From: Streptomyces gilvus
GTDB lineage: Bacteria; Actinomycetota; Actinomycetes; Streptomycetales; Streptomycetaceae
DNA length: 61,147 bases
Reading direction: 5' to 3'
Assembly (NCBI RefSeq): GCF_022513565.1
Contig: NZ_JAKWBE010000039.1
Coordinates: 1 to 61,147 of the forward strand
Shown in pieces: positions 8,115 through 15,636 of the stretch. The translations under genes were made by a program, and so were the position numbers. Position 1 is the first letter of the stretch. Each line of letters starts with the position of its first letter. Under the pieces are notes generated by a model, which ran no database searches, was not told the DNA's origin, and saw only the letters and a program-made list of their open reading frames with translations.

Positions 8115-8192
8115 CGCGGGGTGGAGCAGCTCGGTAGCTCGCTGGGCTCATAACCCAGAGGTCGCGTGGTTCAAATCCCGCCCCCGCTACCA
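8115..8192 (+). tRNA. tRNA-fMet (CAT), with an extra base in the T stem
   Basis: The acceptor CGCGGGG pairs with CCCCGCT except at the first position, a C1 mismatch typical of initiator tRNA. The D arm is GAGCAGCTCGGTAGCTC and the anticodon stem CTGGG/CCCAG around CTCATAA has the three G-C pairs of initiators. CCA is encoded. The T arm reads GCGTGG TTCAAAT CCCGC, so the stem pairs perfectly only if one T is bulged, giving 78 instead of 77 bases. It may be functional or an accessory copy. Confidence 0.9.
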
Positions 8193-8196
8193 CATC

Positions 8197-8233
8197 CGGC
8201 CCCCTCCCCGGCATTCCACCGGGGAGGGGGCCG
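8197..8233 (+). terminator. tRNA transcript terminator
   Basis: CGGCCCCCTCCCCGG and CCGGGGAGGGGGCCG form a perfect 15-bp stem with a 7-base loop, four bases after the CCA of the tRNA. From 8234 to 8494 I see no gene. Confidence 0.85.
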
Positions 8234-8494
8234 AAGCCGTATCCGGCCTGGCGCGCCCGCTGCCGGCGCGGCGTGACTGCGGTGCCTGACCGCCTCAACG
8301 GGCGGCCCTCTCATCGTGCAAGAAACGTGCCCGCGCACCTGCCCGCCGAGCTGTTGGGCCGGGCCAGGGCTTCGATCCAGTCGGGTCCACGTCGCCGGGC
8401 CAGGCGGGTACGCAGCCGCGTGCGCTCGCCCGCGCTGGTAGTTCGCCACACGTTGGTGGGGGTCCGGGGTCGGCGAGCGCCCGCGGAAGCGGTT

Positions 8495-9427
8495 TTACTC
8501 CTCCACCAGCAGCTTTTCCCGCAGCTGGGCCAGGGTGCGGGCCAGCAGGCGGGAGACGTGCATCTGGGAGATGCCGACCTCCTGCGCGATCTGCGACTGG
8601 GTCATGTTCCCGAAGAAGCGCAGCAGCAGGATCCGCTTCTCCCGCGGCGGCAGGTCCTCCAGCAGCGGCTTGAGCGACTCGCGGTACTCCACGCCCTCCA
8701 GCGCCTCGTCCTCGGTGCCCAGGGTGTCCGCGACCGCCGGGGAGGCGTCGTCGGTGTCGGGGACGTCCAGGGACAGCGCGGCATAGGCGTTGGCCGACTC
8801 CAGGCCCTCCAGGACCTCCTCCTCCGAGATCGCCAGCTTCTCGGCGAGCTCGTGCACCGTCGGGGAACGGCCGTACTCGTGCGAGAGCTCTCCGGTGGCC
8901 ATGGTGAGCGCGAGGCGCAGCTCCTGCAGGCGCCGCGGCACCCGCACCGCCCAGCCCTTGTCGCGGAAGTGGCGCTTGATCTCGCCGACGACCGTCGGGG
9001 TCGCGTAGGTCGAGAACTCCACCCCGCGGTCCGGGTCGAAGCGGTCGACGGACTTGATCAGGCCGATGGTGGCGACCTGGGTGAGATCGTCGAGCGGCTC
9101 GCCGCGGTTGCGGAAGCGGCGCGCGAGGTGCTCGACCAGCGGCAGGTGCATACGCACCAGCTGGTTGCGCAGCTGCGCGTATTCCGGGCTGCCGTCCTTC
9201 AGATCGCGCAGCTGAACGAACATCGCCCGTGTCCCGCTGCGATCAACGGAAGACACCGTACGACCCACAGACGGGGCGGTGGGCTGGGTCTTCGTTCGCC
9301 GCTTGAGCCTGGCCAGCGCCGACTCGACGTCCTGGGCTGTCGCCAGAAGGGCTCCGATGGGCCGTTCACTGGCCATCAGGGTTTCGCGCAGTGCGGCAAC
9401 ATTCTCCTCGTCCCGCTGGTCGACCAT
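8495..9427 (-). CDS. RNA polymerase sigma factor, SigB/SigF/SigG family
   Basis: 310-residue sigma-70 factor. An unusual N-terminal extension of about 70 residues precedes region 2 (LPLVEHLARRFRNRGEPLDD and FSTYATPTVVGEIKRHFRDK), region 3 (GRSPTVHELAEKLAISEEEV) and region 4 (LPPREKRILLLRFFGNMTQS, then ISQMHVSRLLARTL). Family members direct stress and sporulation genes and are usually held by anti-sigma factors with GHKL folds, of which two are encoded at 4606-6362. ATG 9427 has GGAGG five bases upstream and overlaps the stop of a broken ECF sigma gene (TGATG), so it was translationally coupled to that gene before the IS insertion. Confidence 0.93.
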   Translation of the reverse strand: MVDQRDEENVAALRETLMASERPIGALLATAQDVESALARLKRRTKTQPTAPSVGRTVSSVDRSGTRAMFVQLRDLKDGSPEYAQLRNQLVRMHLPLVEHLARRFRNRGEPLDDLTQVATIGLIKSVDRFDPDRGVEFSTYATPTVVGEIKRHFRDKGWAVRVPRRLQELRLALTMATGELSHEYGRSPTVHELAEKLAISEEEVLEGLESANAYAALSLDVPDTDDASPAVADTLGTEDEALEGVEYRESLKPLLEDLPPREKRILLLRFFGNMTQSQIAQEVGISQMHVSRLLARTLAQLREKLLVEE

Positions 9428-9540
9428 CACTGCCTCCCCTCACCCGTGTCGATGACTCCCAGCTCGCGCAGTTGGCTGCGGACGTCCTCCAGCGCCTGGC
9501 GGGCGCGGTGCAGATGCACGCGTGCCGTCGATTCTTGAAT
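9427..9540 (-). pseudogene. ECF sigma factor, 3' fragment cut off by the IS
   Basis: Reading the minus strand from 9540, the codons give IQESTARVHLHRARQALEDV, then RSQLRELGVIDTGEGRQ and a stop at 9427-9429. This is the recognition helix end of sigma region 4.2. It continues exactly the protein that begins at 12234 and is broken at 11791. The nine bases encoding I-Q-E are present on both sides of the insertion. Confidence 0.85.
9532..9540. repeat. target-site duplication, left copy
   Basis: TTCTTGAAT, repeated at 11791-11799 on the other side of the 2250-bp element. Nine bases correspond to three codons of the interrupted sigma gene. Confidence 0.9.
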
Positions 9541-9571
9541 GGGTGCGGCTCCTCTGAAGTGATGGTCGGGA

Positions 9572-11008
9572 TCAAGCAGTGAGGCTGTAGTTCTGCTGGT
9601 CGGGGCTGGGGTAGAGGCGTTGATGCTCGCGGGCCGTGTGGAAGATCCAGTAGTCCTCGAAGTCGCCGTTCGTGATCAGTGCGCGGAGTTGGAGGACGGC
9701 TTCGGCGCCGTCGAGTCCCCAGCGGGCACCGGTGATGTCGAGGCGGTCGGCGATCAGGTGGCGGCAGGCGCCTTCGACGGCGCCGGTGGCGATCGGCCAG
9801 CCGGCCGCGAGTGCGGTGTCGTAGTGGAGCTGGTCGAGGTGGCCGGTGAGGTAGCGGTGGCAGGTGGTGACGGCCTCGCGACGGGTGGCCGAAAGCCGTT
9901 CGGCTGCGGCTTGGACGGTCATCTCGGCGGCGACGCGGTCGGCGTGTCCGGCGAGGATCGCGGTGAGTTTGTCCGCGGCCCAGGTCTCGGCCTCGCGGCT
10001 GCCGACCGGGTGGAAGGCGTGGGCTGCCGTCCAGCAGTACTCGGCGACGTGCACGAAGTCGAGCAGAACGTGCAGGCGGATGTGGCGGCGGGAGGCTTCG
10101 TCCTGGATCAGGTCGAGTTGGTGGCGGGCGCCGTCGACGAGCACGATCCAGTCCCGCAGATGCTGCGGGTCGCGGGCCTGGGCCTGGTCGAAGGCGTCGG
10201 CGATGACGCGTTTCGGGGGACGGATCACCGAGGCGGTGCACCATTTGCGCTCCGCTTTCGGGCCCGGCCTCGGTGTCCGGCTCTCGCTGCGGCCGCCGGG
10301 CGGGTGGATGATGTCGTGCGGCCGACGCAGGGCCGGGGCGGTGTCGAAGACGCAGGCCACCGTCGCCATGCGCTTGCGGTTGGGTTTCTCTCCCGGAGCC
10401 AGCCGTCCGCGCCGTCCGGCCGCCGCGGTCTTGGCCGCGGCCCGGCGGGTGGCCTCGCGCAGGGCTTCGGGGCGCATCACCACGCCTTTGCCGTCGACCT
10501 GGATGACCAGCGGCATCTCGCGGGTGCACGGGGTGGGGATCTTCACCGTGTAGTAGGCAGCGATGTCGACGGCGGCGGCGACCACCAGTTCTTCGAGGCG
10601 GCGCTTGCCCAGTACTCTTCCGCACCGGCGCTCGATCGCGGCCTGGGCCTGGTCGAACGAGCCTCTCACGGCTTCCAGGACCGCGAGCCGGGCCAGGCCG
10701 CGGGAGTGCCGGCCAGCGGGCAGCGACAACGCTTCGTCCGCCGGGTGCACGTTGGACAGGCCCCGGCCGCGGTAGGCGATCCTGGTCACCCGCACCGGCC
10801 CGAACACGCAGGTCAGCCAGCGGGGATGGTTGCTCTCCCGCCAGGTCCGCGGCCGTCCTTCCGGCCCTCGCACCACCGGCCGTCCCGCGCTGACGCGGGC
10901 CGCGGTCTCTTCCGCCCTGGCCCGCGCATCGAGGTGATCCTGCATCAACTGCCGCAGCAGTTCGCGTCCTCGCTGTTCGAGCAACAACTCCAGCTCGTCG
11001 TGGGCCAT
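9572..11008 (-). CDS. ISKra4-family transposase
   Basis: 478-residue transposase. Family features include ELELLLEQRGRELLRQLMQD at the N-terminus, LVIQVDGKGVVM (first acidic catalytic residue, residue about 170), WIVLVDGARHQLDLI (second, about 300) and the C-terminal ATGAVEGACRHLIADRLDIT with its Glu. The frame is open upstream of ATG 11008 to about 11070 and reads FERLVSTLAAAPARG, typical for the family, so the true start may be an uncommon codon upstream. Length and catalytic residues suggest an active enzyme. Confidence 0.9.
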   Translation of the reverse strand: MAHDELELLLEQRGRELLRQLMQDHLDARARAEETAARVSAGRPVVRGPEGRPRTWRESNHPRWLTCVFGPVRVTRIAYRGRGLSNVHPADEALSLPAGRHSRGLARLAVLEAVRGSFDQAQAAIERRCGRVLGKRRLEELVVAAAVDIAAYYTVKIPTPCTREMPLVIQVDGKGVVMRPEALREATRRAAAKTAAAGRRGRLAPGEKPNRKRMATVACVFDTAPALRRPHDIIHPPGGRSESRTPRPGPKAERKWCTASVIRPPKRVIADAFDQAQARDPQHLRDWIVLVDGARHQLDLIQDEASRRHIRLHVLLDFVHVAEYCWTAAHAFHPVGSREAETWAADKLTAILAGHADRVAAEMTVQAAAERLSATRREAVTTCHRYLTGHLDQLHYDTALAAGWPIATGAVEGACRHLIADRLDITGARWGLDGAEAVLQLRALITNGDFEDYWIFHTAREHQRLYPSPDQQNYSLTA

Positions 11009-11184
11009 TCCCCGCGCCGGGGCGGCGGCCAGCGTCGAGACAAGGCGTTCGAAGGCATCACGGGAGGCGGCATACCATCAGGCTCGGACAAGGCGTCATA
11101 GGGTTCCATCTGGGGCTCTTCTTCGGCTCTTCTTGCGATTCGTTTTGGTTGGCACCTTCGAATCTACGGAGAAGAGCCCCATGG

Positions 11185-11688
11185 TCACCGGGAGTTGACC
11201 CGACCCGCGTCCCCGTCATGGCGGGCCAGGGTGAACCGTCCCGGCGCGTCCTCTGCCAGCCAGCCCCGTTCCACCAGACGCTTCAGCTTCCCCCGCGTCC
11301 CCTCGATCTTCGCCGTGGTGGCCTCCAACCCGATCCGCGGCACGATCTGCTTGGCCTGCAACGGACCCGAAGCATCAGCGACGATCTCCACGATGTCCCG
11401 GTACACATCCGGCAGCACCCCAACGACCAGGCCCTCCCGCCACGGCGGCACCGCCATCACCCCGATGCCGTGAGGCGCCGGCGCTTCCTGGGGTTCTGGC
11501 ACATCCTCCGCGGCCGACAACTCTGCCAGCACCTGCGCGACGGTCTCCCGCGTGATCTCCAACCGCGACAGATCCTCCCGGACTTTCTCCAGCCGGACGG
11601 CCAACTCCGCAGCCTCCGCCTGGAGTTCTTCCACTCGCTGTCGAGCCGCGGCCTCCCGCGCCTGGAGCTCTTCCGGCAACGACACCAT
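11185..11688 (-). CDS. IS passenger protein, coiled coil plus winged-helix-like domain
   Basis: 167-residue protein encoded inside the IS, starting ATG 11688 with GGAGG seven bases upstream. Residues about 5-65 are a predicted coiled coil rich in Glu/Ala/Leu (LQAREAAARQRVEELQAEAA). The C-terminal half (VYRDIVEIVADASGPLQAKQ, then GTRGKLKRLVERGWL and FTLAR) looks like a winged helix as in regulators that sense promoter DNA. Its place between the IS end and the transposase suggests a transposition regulator or accessory factor. The function is inference. Confidence 0.75.
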   Translation of the reverse strand: MVSLPEELQAREAAARQRVEELQAEAAELAVRLEKVREDLSRLEITRETVAQVLAELSAAEDVPEPQEAPAPHGIGVMAVPPWREGLVVGVLPDVYRDIVEIVADASGPLQAKQIVPRIGLEATTAKIEGTRGKLKRLVERGWLAEDAPGRFTLARHDGDAGRVNSR

Positions 11689-11790
11689 CGCGCCCCACCT
11701 CCACCTCGCCACAGTAGAAGTACGACGGCACCGCCCACACGTCAATCAGCGTCTTCCCAGCTCAGCTATCCCTCGAAAGGATCCGCACCC

Positions 11791-11799
11791 TTCTTGAAT
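11791..11799. repeat. target-site duplication, right copy
   Basis: TTCTTGAAT immediately outside the right end of the ISKra4-like element, identical to 9532-9540. Confidence 0.9.
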
Positions 11800-12234
11800 A
11801 CGCATCTCTTTCGCGGCATCCCCCAGGGACTGTCCGGCAATCGCGCAGCGTCCCATGATTTCGCGCTGCTTGTCGCTGAGGGAGACGATGCGTTCCAGCA
11901 CTCTCCGGTAGGCGCCGCGGGCGTCCATCCAGGATGCCCAGTCCACCTCTGCTGCGGCCCGGTCATGGTGGTCTGCGTCGAAGCCGACGGCGCCGGCTTC
12001 TTTCTGCAGCCGCAGCACCTCACGCACGACGGTGGTGCGCAGCCAGGCCGGCCAGGTGCGCACGGGTTCCAGGTGCGGGGCGTTGAAGCGCTGCCAGCAC
12101 TGCAGGAAGGCTTCTTGGACCGCGTCGTCGGCCAGGGTGCGGCGCCCGCCCGCCACGAAGATCGCCTGCGCGAGGAGGGGCCGGTACCACTGGCGGAGCA
12201 GGGCGTCGAACTCCTCATCAGGAGGGGCGGTCAC
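11791..12234 (-). pseudogene. ECF sigma factor, 5' fragment disrupted by the IS
   Basis: GTG 12234 overlaps the stop of the upstream gene (GTGA). The frame encodes region 2 (ILADDAVQEAFLQCWQRFNA-like helix, here TLADDAVQEAFLQCW) and most of region 4 (IVSLSDKQREIMGRCAIAGQ, SLGDAAKEMRIQE), then enters the IS at codon GAA and reads a few foreign residues. Removing the IS and one copy of the 9-bp duplication restores AAKEMRIQESTARVHLHRAR without any other change, giving an approximately 183-residue ECF sigma factor. The N-terminal part could still be translated but lacks the recognition helix. Confidence 0.88.
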
Positions 12235-12449
12235 TGCGGCTCCCGTTGATCCAGGCGCACGCTCCAGGCGGTGCCGTCCTGGTCGCTCACCTCCACCGTC
12301 CCTCCCCGGGCGGACAGTTCACGCGCCATCCCCGCCATGGCCCGGGCGCGTACGTGTTCTCTCAGCAGGTATCCGCAGGTCCGTACGGCAGCGCCCAGGG
12401 CCGTCGCCGCCCCGCCGCCCACTATCACCCAACTCCACTGCTCTGTCAC
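12231..12449 (-). CDS. small membrane-anchored protein upstream of the ECF sigma gene
   Basis: 72-residue protein starting GTG 12449 with GGGAGG eight bases upstream. Residues 5-25 (WSWVIVGGGAATALGAAVRT) are a membrane segment, followed by a basic, then a short beta-like cytoplasmic part (GGTVEVSDQDGTAWSVRLD). Its stop overlaps the ECF sigma start, so the two were coupled. The position invites a role in sigma control, but it lacks the zinc motif of ZAS-type anti-sigma proteins. Confidence 0.65.
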   Translation of the reverse strand: MTEQWSWVIVGGGAATALGAAVRTCGYLLREHVRARAMAGMARELSARGGTVEVSDQDGTAWSVRLDQREPQ

Positions 12450-12479
12450 GGTGTTGGCCTCCCGGGGCTCGGTGTGCGC

Positions 12480-12782
12480 TCACCAGGAAGAGGAAAACAC
12501 CGCCGAAAACGTGTACACGCACCACCCACCCCGCAGGGCGGGGCGCCGGGGTGGCCGGGGGAATCTGGCGTCGGGCCCGTGGGGTGCATCGTCCGCCGGG
12601 CTGTGCTGATCACGTTCCGGGGCGTCGGCGCCGTACACCGCCGGCCCCAGCCACAGCCCGGTATGCCGGCCCTCGACGACGACGCTCCGCTCGTCGTCGA
12701 TCCGAAATGCGTTCCCCGGGTAGATCTTCCGGTAGGCGGAGAAGGGAGTGCCGTCGAGCTCCAGCGTGTTCAGTCCGATCAC
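12480..12782 (-). CDS. hypothetical small protein, possibly truncated
   Basis: 100-residue frame starting GTG 12782 without a clear ribosome site. The first 50 residues (IGLNTLELDGTPFSAYRKIY, then AFRIDDERSVVVEG) look like real protein; the last 40 are Pro/Arg-rich and may be read-through. The same frame is open upstream of 12782 and reads WTRLISV before it, so this may be the remnant of a longer gene. It lies 30 bases before the small membrane gene at 12449. Confidence 0.4.
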   Translation of the reverse strand: MIGLNTLELDGTPFSAYRKIYPGNAFRIDDERSVVVEGRHTGLWLGPAVYGADAPERDQHSPADDAPHGPDARFPRPPRRPALRGGWCVYTFSAVFSSSW

Positions 12783-12982
12783 GCTGATGAGGCGGGTCCA
12801 GCTGAGCGTCCGGCGGGCAGACCAGACAGTGCAGCGCCCCCTCCCACATCGTGATCGTGTGGCCCTGTGCCGGCGGCCCGTAGGAATTCCCCACGTACGG
12901 CCGGCTCGATTCCCCAGTCGGCAGCCACACTCAGTAGCCTCGTTGCTGGCTCGCGGCTCTTGCGCATGAGGGGGTTATTGAC

Positions 12983-13528
12983 GTGGCTCGTACCTGGCTG
13001 TCGATCCGGGTGGAGTTGGTCTCGGGTCACGGTGCGGACCTGTGGCCGCGTCCCGGCCGGGTGTTCGCCGCTGCTCGGTCGTACTCCTTCGCGCAGCTCG
13101 CCTCGGCCATCGATCTCGCCTTCGCGCGCTGGGACTTGACTCACCTGCACTTGTTCACGTTGTCCGACGCCACCCACGTCAGCCCGCTGGACTGGTGGGA
13201 GGGCGAGGCCCCGGACGGCACCGTGGACGGCCATGTGACCCAGCTGAGCAGGCTGCAGGCCGGCGAACAGTTCGCCTATGTCTTCGACATGGGCGATAAC
13301 TGGGCGCACCTGTGCACGGTGGCGGACAAGCGTATTGATCCCCTCGAGGAACTCGGCGAGGTGCCCGACCGCCCGGTTCCGTACTGGGGTTGGGGCAACC
13401 TCCCGGACCAGTACGGGCGCCGGTGGGACGGGGACGACGGGGAGTCGCCGATGCCGAAACGTCCGACCCGCGGCCTCAGGGACCTGCCTCCGGTTCTGCC
13501 GTGGTGGGGCGAGCGCCGCCGGGGGTGA
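12983..13528 (+). CDS. plasmid pRiA4b ORF-3-like protein
   Basis: 181-residue protein of the PRiA4_ORF3 family, with LHLFTLSDATHVSPLDWW, QFAYVFDMGDNWAHLCTV and the C-terminal YWGWGNLPDQYGRRWDGDDG. The family occurs on plasmids and next to mobile elements; its biochemical role is unknown. GTG 12983 follows GAGGGGG by about nine bases. A close paralogue with the same upstream region lies at 24053-24596 but is frameshifted. The shared upstream block (from about 12885) includes CACACTCAGTAGCCTCG, so promoter and gene were duplicated together. Confidence 0.85.
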   Translation: MARTWLSIRVELVSGHGADLWPRPGRVFAAARSYSFAQLASAIDLAFARWDLTHLHLFTLSDATHVSPLDWWEGEAPDGTVDGHVTQLSRLQAGEQFAYVFDMGDNWAHLCTVADKRIDPLEELGEVPDRPVPYWGWGNLPDQYGRRWDGDDGESPMPKRPTRGLRDLPPVLPWWGERRRG

Positions 13529-13860
13529 CCTCACGCTGCGTACACGAAGTGGCCGCCAGCGGGGAATCGAAGTGGCCGTGGTGGGAAGCCGAAGTGGCCG
13601 CAAGTGGGGAACTGGCCGCTGACAGCCCTGCTCGCCCACGTCTTCCTGGCGTTTGATCCGTGCTCGCACCGCCATCCCGGTGTCGGGGGCCGGTATGTCT
13701 CGGCGACTGCCATAAGCGCGGCAGCGATCGGGGCGGGGCCAGCTGTTGAGGGGGTTCGTCTGACGTGTGCTGGAACGGATCACCGGCGGGTTGGTACCGG
13801 CCCGGCCCCCGCTGTGCGGCCCTGACTTCCATACCGGGGATGATAGCTGGTAGGATATGT
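13529..13860. other. intergenic stretch with short direct repeats
   Basis: CGAAGTGGCCG occurs three times, at about 13546, 13567 and 13589, roughly 21 bases apart, interleaved with GGGGAA. The first copy is also present after the paralogue at 24615, so it belongs to the duplicated unit. The right edge (13840-13860) is AT-rich and probably holds the promoter of the VapBC genes. No gene is visible. Confidence 0.5.
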
Positions 13861-13863
13861 AGC

Positions 13864-14127
13864 ATGAGTGAGCCTACTGGCAAGTACTCAATCACTATGC
13901 CGCGTGACATCGCCGAAGCCGCCAAGGCTCGCAGTGGCCCCTCCGGCCTGTCCGCCTATGTCGCCGCAGCGGTAGCCCGCCAGGTCGAGCGCGACAACCT
14001 CAACGAGCTCATCGCCGTCGCCGAGGCCGAACACGGCCCCATCACGGACGAGGAGATCCAGGTCCTGCGTGAGCAGCTCCACCAGGCCCGCGACAACCAG
14101 GCGGCGGGCGGAGCGAACGCCGCGTGA
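13864..14127 (+). CDS. vapB: VapB-like antitoxin
   Basis: 87-residue protein. The N-terminus KYSITMPRDIAEAAKARSG followed by SAYVAAAVARQVERD has the strand-helix-helix form of ribbon-helix-helix antitoxins; the acidic C-terminal part would wrap the toxin. It overlaps the PIN-domain toxin gene by four bases (GTGA). ATG 13864 lies just after an AT-rich stretch (GGTAGGATATGTAGC), which may be a -10 region, so the message may have a very short leader. Such pairs repress their own promoter. Confidence 0.8.
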   Translation: MSEPTGKYSITMPRDIAEAAKARSGPSGLSAYVAAAVARQVERDNLNELIAVAEAEHGPITDEEIQVLREQLHQARDNQAAGGANAA

Positions 14128-14537
14128 GCCGCTCCCCCGCCGTCCCCGGTGGCGCCCTCGTACTGGACAGCGAGGGACTGGCCAAGGCTGTCCTGCGCGA
14201 TCGCACCGTCACCGCCTGGCTCGCCCTGGCCCGCGCCGACGATCTCCGGGTGATCACCTCCGCGGCCACCTTGGTGGAAGTCGTCCACCCGCGCATCAAC
14301 CGCCCGGCCCTGGAGTGGACCCTCTCGCGCCTCGTGGTCGAACCGGTCACCGAGCCCATCGCCCGCCACGCCGCCGCCCTCCTCGCCGACGCCGGCCTGC
14401 ACGGCCACAAGTACGCCATCGACGCCATGCTCAGCGCCACCGCCCTCGCCGCCCCTGGCCCCGTCACGATCCTTTCCTCGGATCCCGAGGACCTGGCGGT
14501 GCTGTGCGGCAAACGGGCCACCGTGATCAAGATCTGA
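14124..14537 (+). CDS. vapC: VapC-like PIN-domain toxin
   Basis: 137-residue PIN-domain ribonuclease. LVLDSEGLAKAVL gives the first acidic residue, ATLVEVVHPRIN the second, YAIDAMLSATAL the third and ILSSDPEDLAVL the fourth, so the metal site appears complete. VapC toxins cleave tRNA or rRNA when the antitoxin is lost. The length is normal. The start overlaps the antitoxin stop. Confidence 0.85.
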   Translation: MSRSPAVPGGALVLDSEGLAKAVLRDRTVTAWLALARADDLRVITSAATLVEVVHPRINRPALEWTLSRLVVEPVTEPIARHAAALLADAGLHGHKYAIDAMLSATALAAPGPVTILSSDPEDLAVLCGKRATVIKI

Positions 14538-14811
14538 CCAACCCGGGTTTCTCCTCTGATTCAGGTGTATCCGGCGGGCTGAGCGGGTTGTCGAGGCCAA
14601 AACCGCACCCCCCGGATCCCGGCCCTGCGCGTCCTGCCGCACCGGCTGCTGTCCCCTGCACCTCTGCCGGCTGCGGCCGGCTGTGCGTGATGGCGCGGCA
14701 TTCGACGACGCAGCGGCTGGTCAGGACGCCTCTGTTTGCCACGGTCCGGGGGGCCGCCACTGCCCTGGGTTCTGGCCTGGTCGCCGCCACCTGGTGGTGG
14801 ATCCAGAGTTG

Positions 14812-14880
14812 ACTTCTCCCCCAGCTGAAGCAGGGGGATTCTTCCCTCGCGGGTCGAGCTTTCTGCTTCTCAGACAGCAG
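14812..14880 (-). mobile_element. orphan IS200/IS605-type right end
   Basis: On the minus strand the sequence runs AAGCTCGACCCGCGAGGGAA, then CCCCCTGCTTCAGCTGGGGG and GAGAAGTCAAC. The imperfect hairpin (CCCCC.GC around a short loop) behind a CTCGACCCGCGAG motif is what I remember from the right ends of actinobacterial TnpB elements, where it overlaps the 3' end of the guide (omega/reRNA) transcript. No tnpB is present, so this is a remnant. The recognition rests on memory of the motif. Confidence 0.45.
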
Positions 14881-14924
14881 CTGCCCCGAACTAATGGCAA
14901 GGGAGGTTGGTACGCCCAGCAGTC

Positions 14925-15090
14925 TTACGGGTGCATCCGGCCGATCCGCTCCATGGCGGCGAACAGCGCATCCACGGCCTGTTCGGCGGCATGCTGCTCG
15001 GCGGGCAGGCCGAGAACGGGCAGGCCGTCTCGGAACTCCCCTTGCTGCAGGTCCTGTTCGGGTCTGGTAGTGGACGACGAGCCCTCCGGT
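14925..15090 (-). pseudogene. C-terminal remnant of an unknown protein
   Basis: A minus-strand frame ending at 14925 reads EFRDGLPVLGLPAEQHAAEQ then AVDALFAAMERIGRMHP. Composition and codon use look genuine, but an in-frame stop lies just upstream (about 15091) and no start is apparent. A different frame upstream reads RIWQQIRSNNPRYEDVVTGG, so one gene may have been split by a frameshift near 15070. The family is not recognised. Confidence 0.3.
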
Positions 15091-15251
15091 CACGACGTCT
15101 TCATACCGCGGGTTGTTCGACCTGATCTGCTGCCAGATGCGGGTGCTGCGTCCCCTCTGTTCGCCTGGATGTTCTGCCCGTTTCGCGGACGTGTGGCGCG
15201 GGCACGGCACAGGAGCCGGACCGGTTCGTCACCAGGCAGGGGAGGCTCGTG

Positions 15252-15611
15252 ATGACGCAGGGCTGGAAGATCACGATCGTGGTGGGGGCGCTGGCCGCGG
15301 TCGGGTCAACGCCGCTGGTGTGGCTGGCTGACGGTCCCAACGCCGGGCAACTGGTCGGCGCCACGGTACAGGCGGCAGCTGGGATCGCGGCCTTGGTGTG
15401 GGCGTTGTTCCAGCACCCGGCCGGCGGCCCCGGCGACGAGGCCGTGGACACCGGTGCGGCGCTCGCGGAGGGCGGCGGGATGGCCTCGACCGGCATCAAG
15501 CGGCCCGGCGGCCGCGGCCGGTGGCCGGCCAGGGTGCAGCACACGGGGAAGGCCACCGCCAAAGGGCCCGGCAGCAAGGCCAGTTCCGGCATCGACTACA
15601 GCGGGGACTGA
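15252..15611 (+). CDS. two-helix membrane protein with tandem amyloid-like motif, partner of the NLR-like ATPase
   Basis: 119-residue protein, ATG 15252, with GGGGAGG six bases upstream. Residues 6-26 and 35-54 are membrane segments. The C-terminal tail contains TGAALAEGGGMASTGI (67-82) and a related TGKATAKGPGSKASSGI (98-114). The ATPase encoded 25 bases downstream has SGDAIVIGGGIASTGY near its N-terminus. Shared short Gly-rich motifs between an NLR-type ATPase and an adjacent membrane effector are the hallmark of bacterial amyloid signalling pairs, so I infer that this is the effector that would act on the membrane. No homologue of known function is recognised. Confidence 0.75.
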   Translation: MTQGWKITIVVGALAAVGSTPLVWLADGPNAGQLVGATVQAAAGIAALVWALFQHPAGGPGDEAVDTGAALAEGGGMASTGIKRPGGRGRWPARVQHTGKATAKGPGSKASSGIDYSGD

Positions 15612-15636
15612 AACCGGCATCACGGCCGGGAAGGGT

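Larger units (their letters stand above)
9541..11790 (-). mobile_element. ISKra4-like insertion sequence
   Basis: 2250-bp element with terminal inverted repeats: left end GGGTGCGGCTCCTCTGAAGT and right end, inverted, GGGTGCGGATCCTTTCGAGG. About 19 of the first 25 bases match. It is flanked by the 9-bp duplication TTCTTGAAT. It carries a transposase (9572-11008) and a small passenger gene (11185-11688), both on the minus strand. Intact ends and a perfect duplication indicate a recent insertion. Confidence 0.92.

Noticed and set aside
8115..8192. tRNA 3' end as an att site for the element
   Set aside because: I found no second copy of the tRNA 3' sequence in the window and no integrase gene beside it.
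9620..11101. 493-residue plus-strand frame opposite the transposase
   Set aside because: Exact shadow of the ISKra4-like transposase on the other strand; the transposase frame has catalytic motifs and this one does not.
12610..12930. Minus-strand frame starting MWLPTGESSRPYVG
   Set aside because: Its first part lies in the duplicated promoter region of the ORF-3-like genes, and the later part is the wrong frame of the small gene at 12480-12782.
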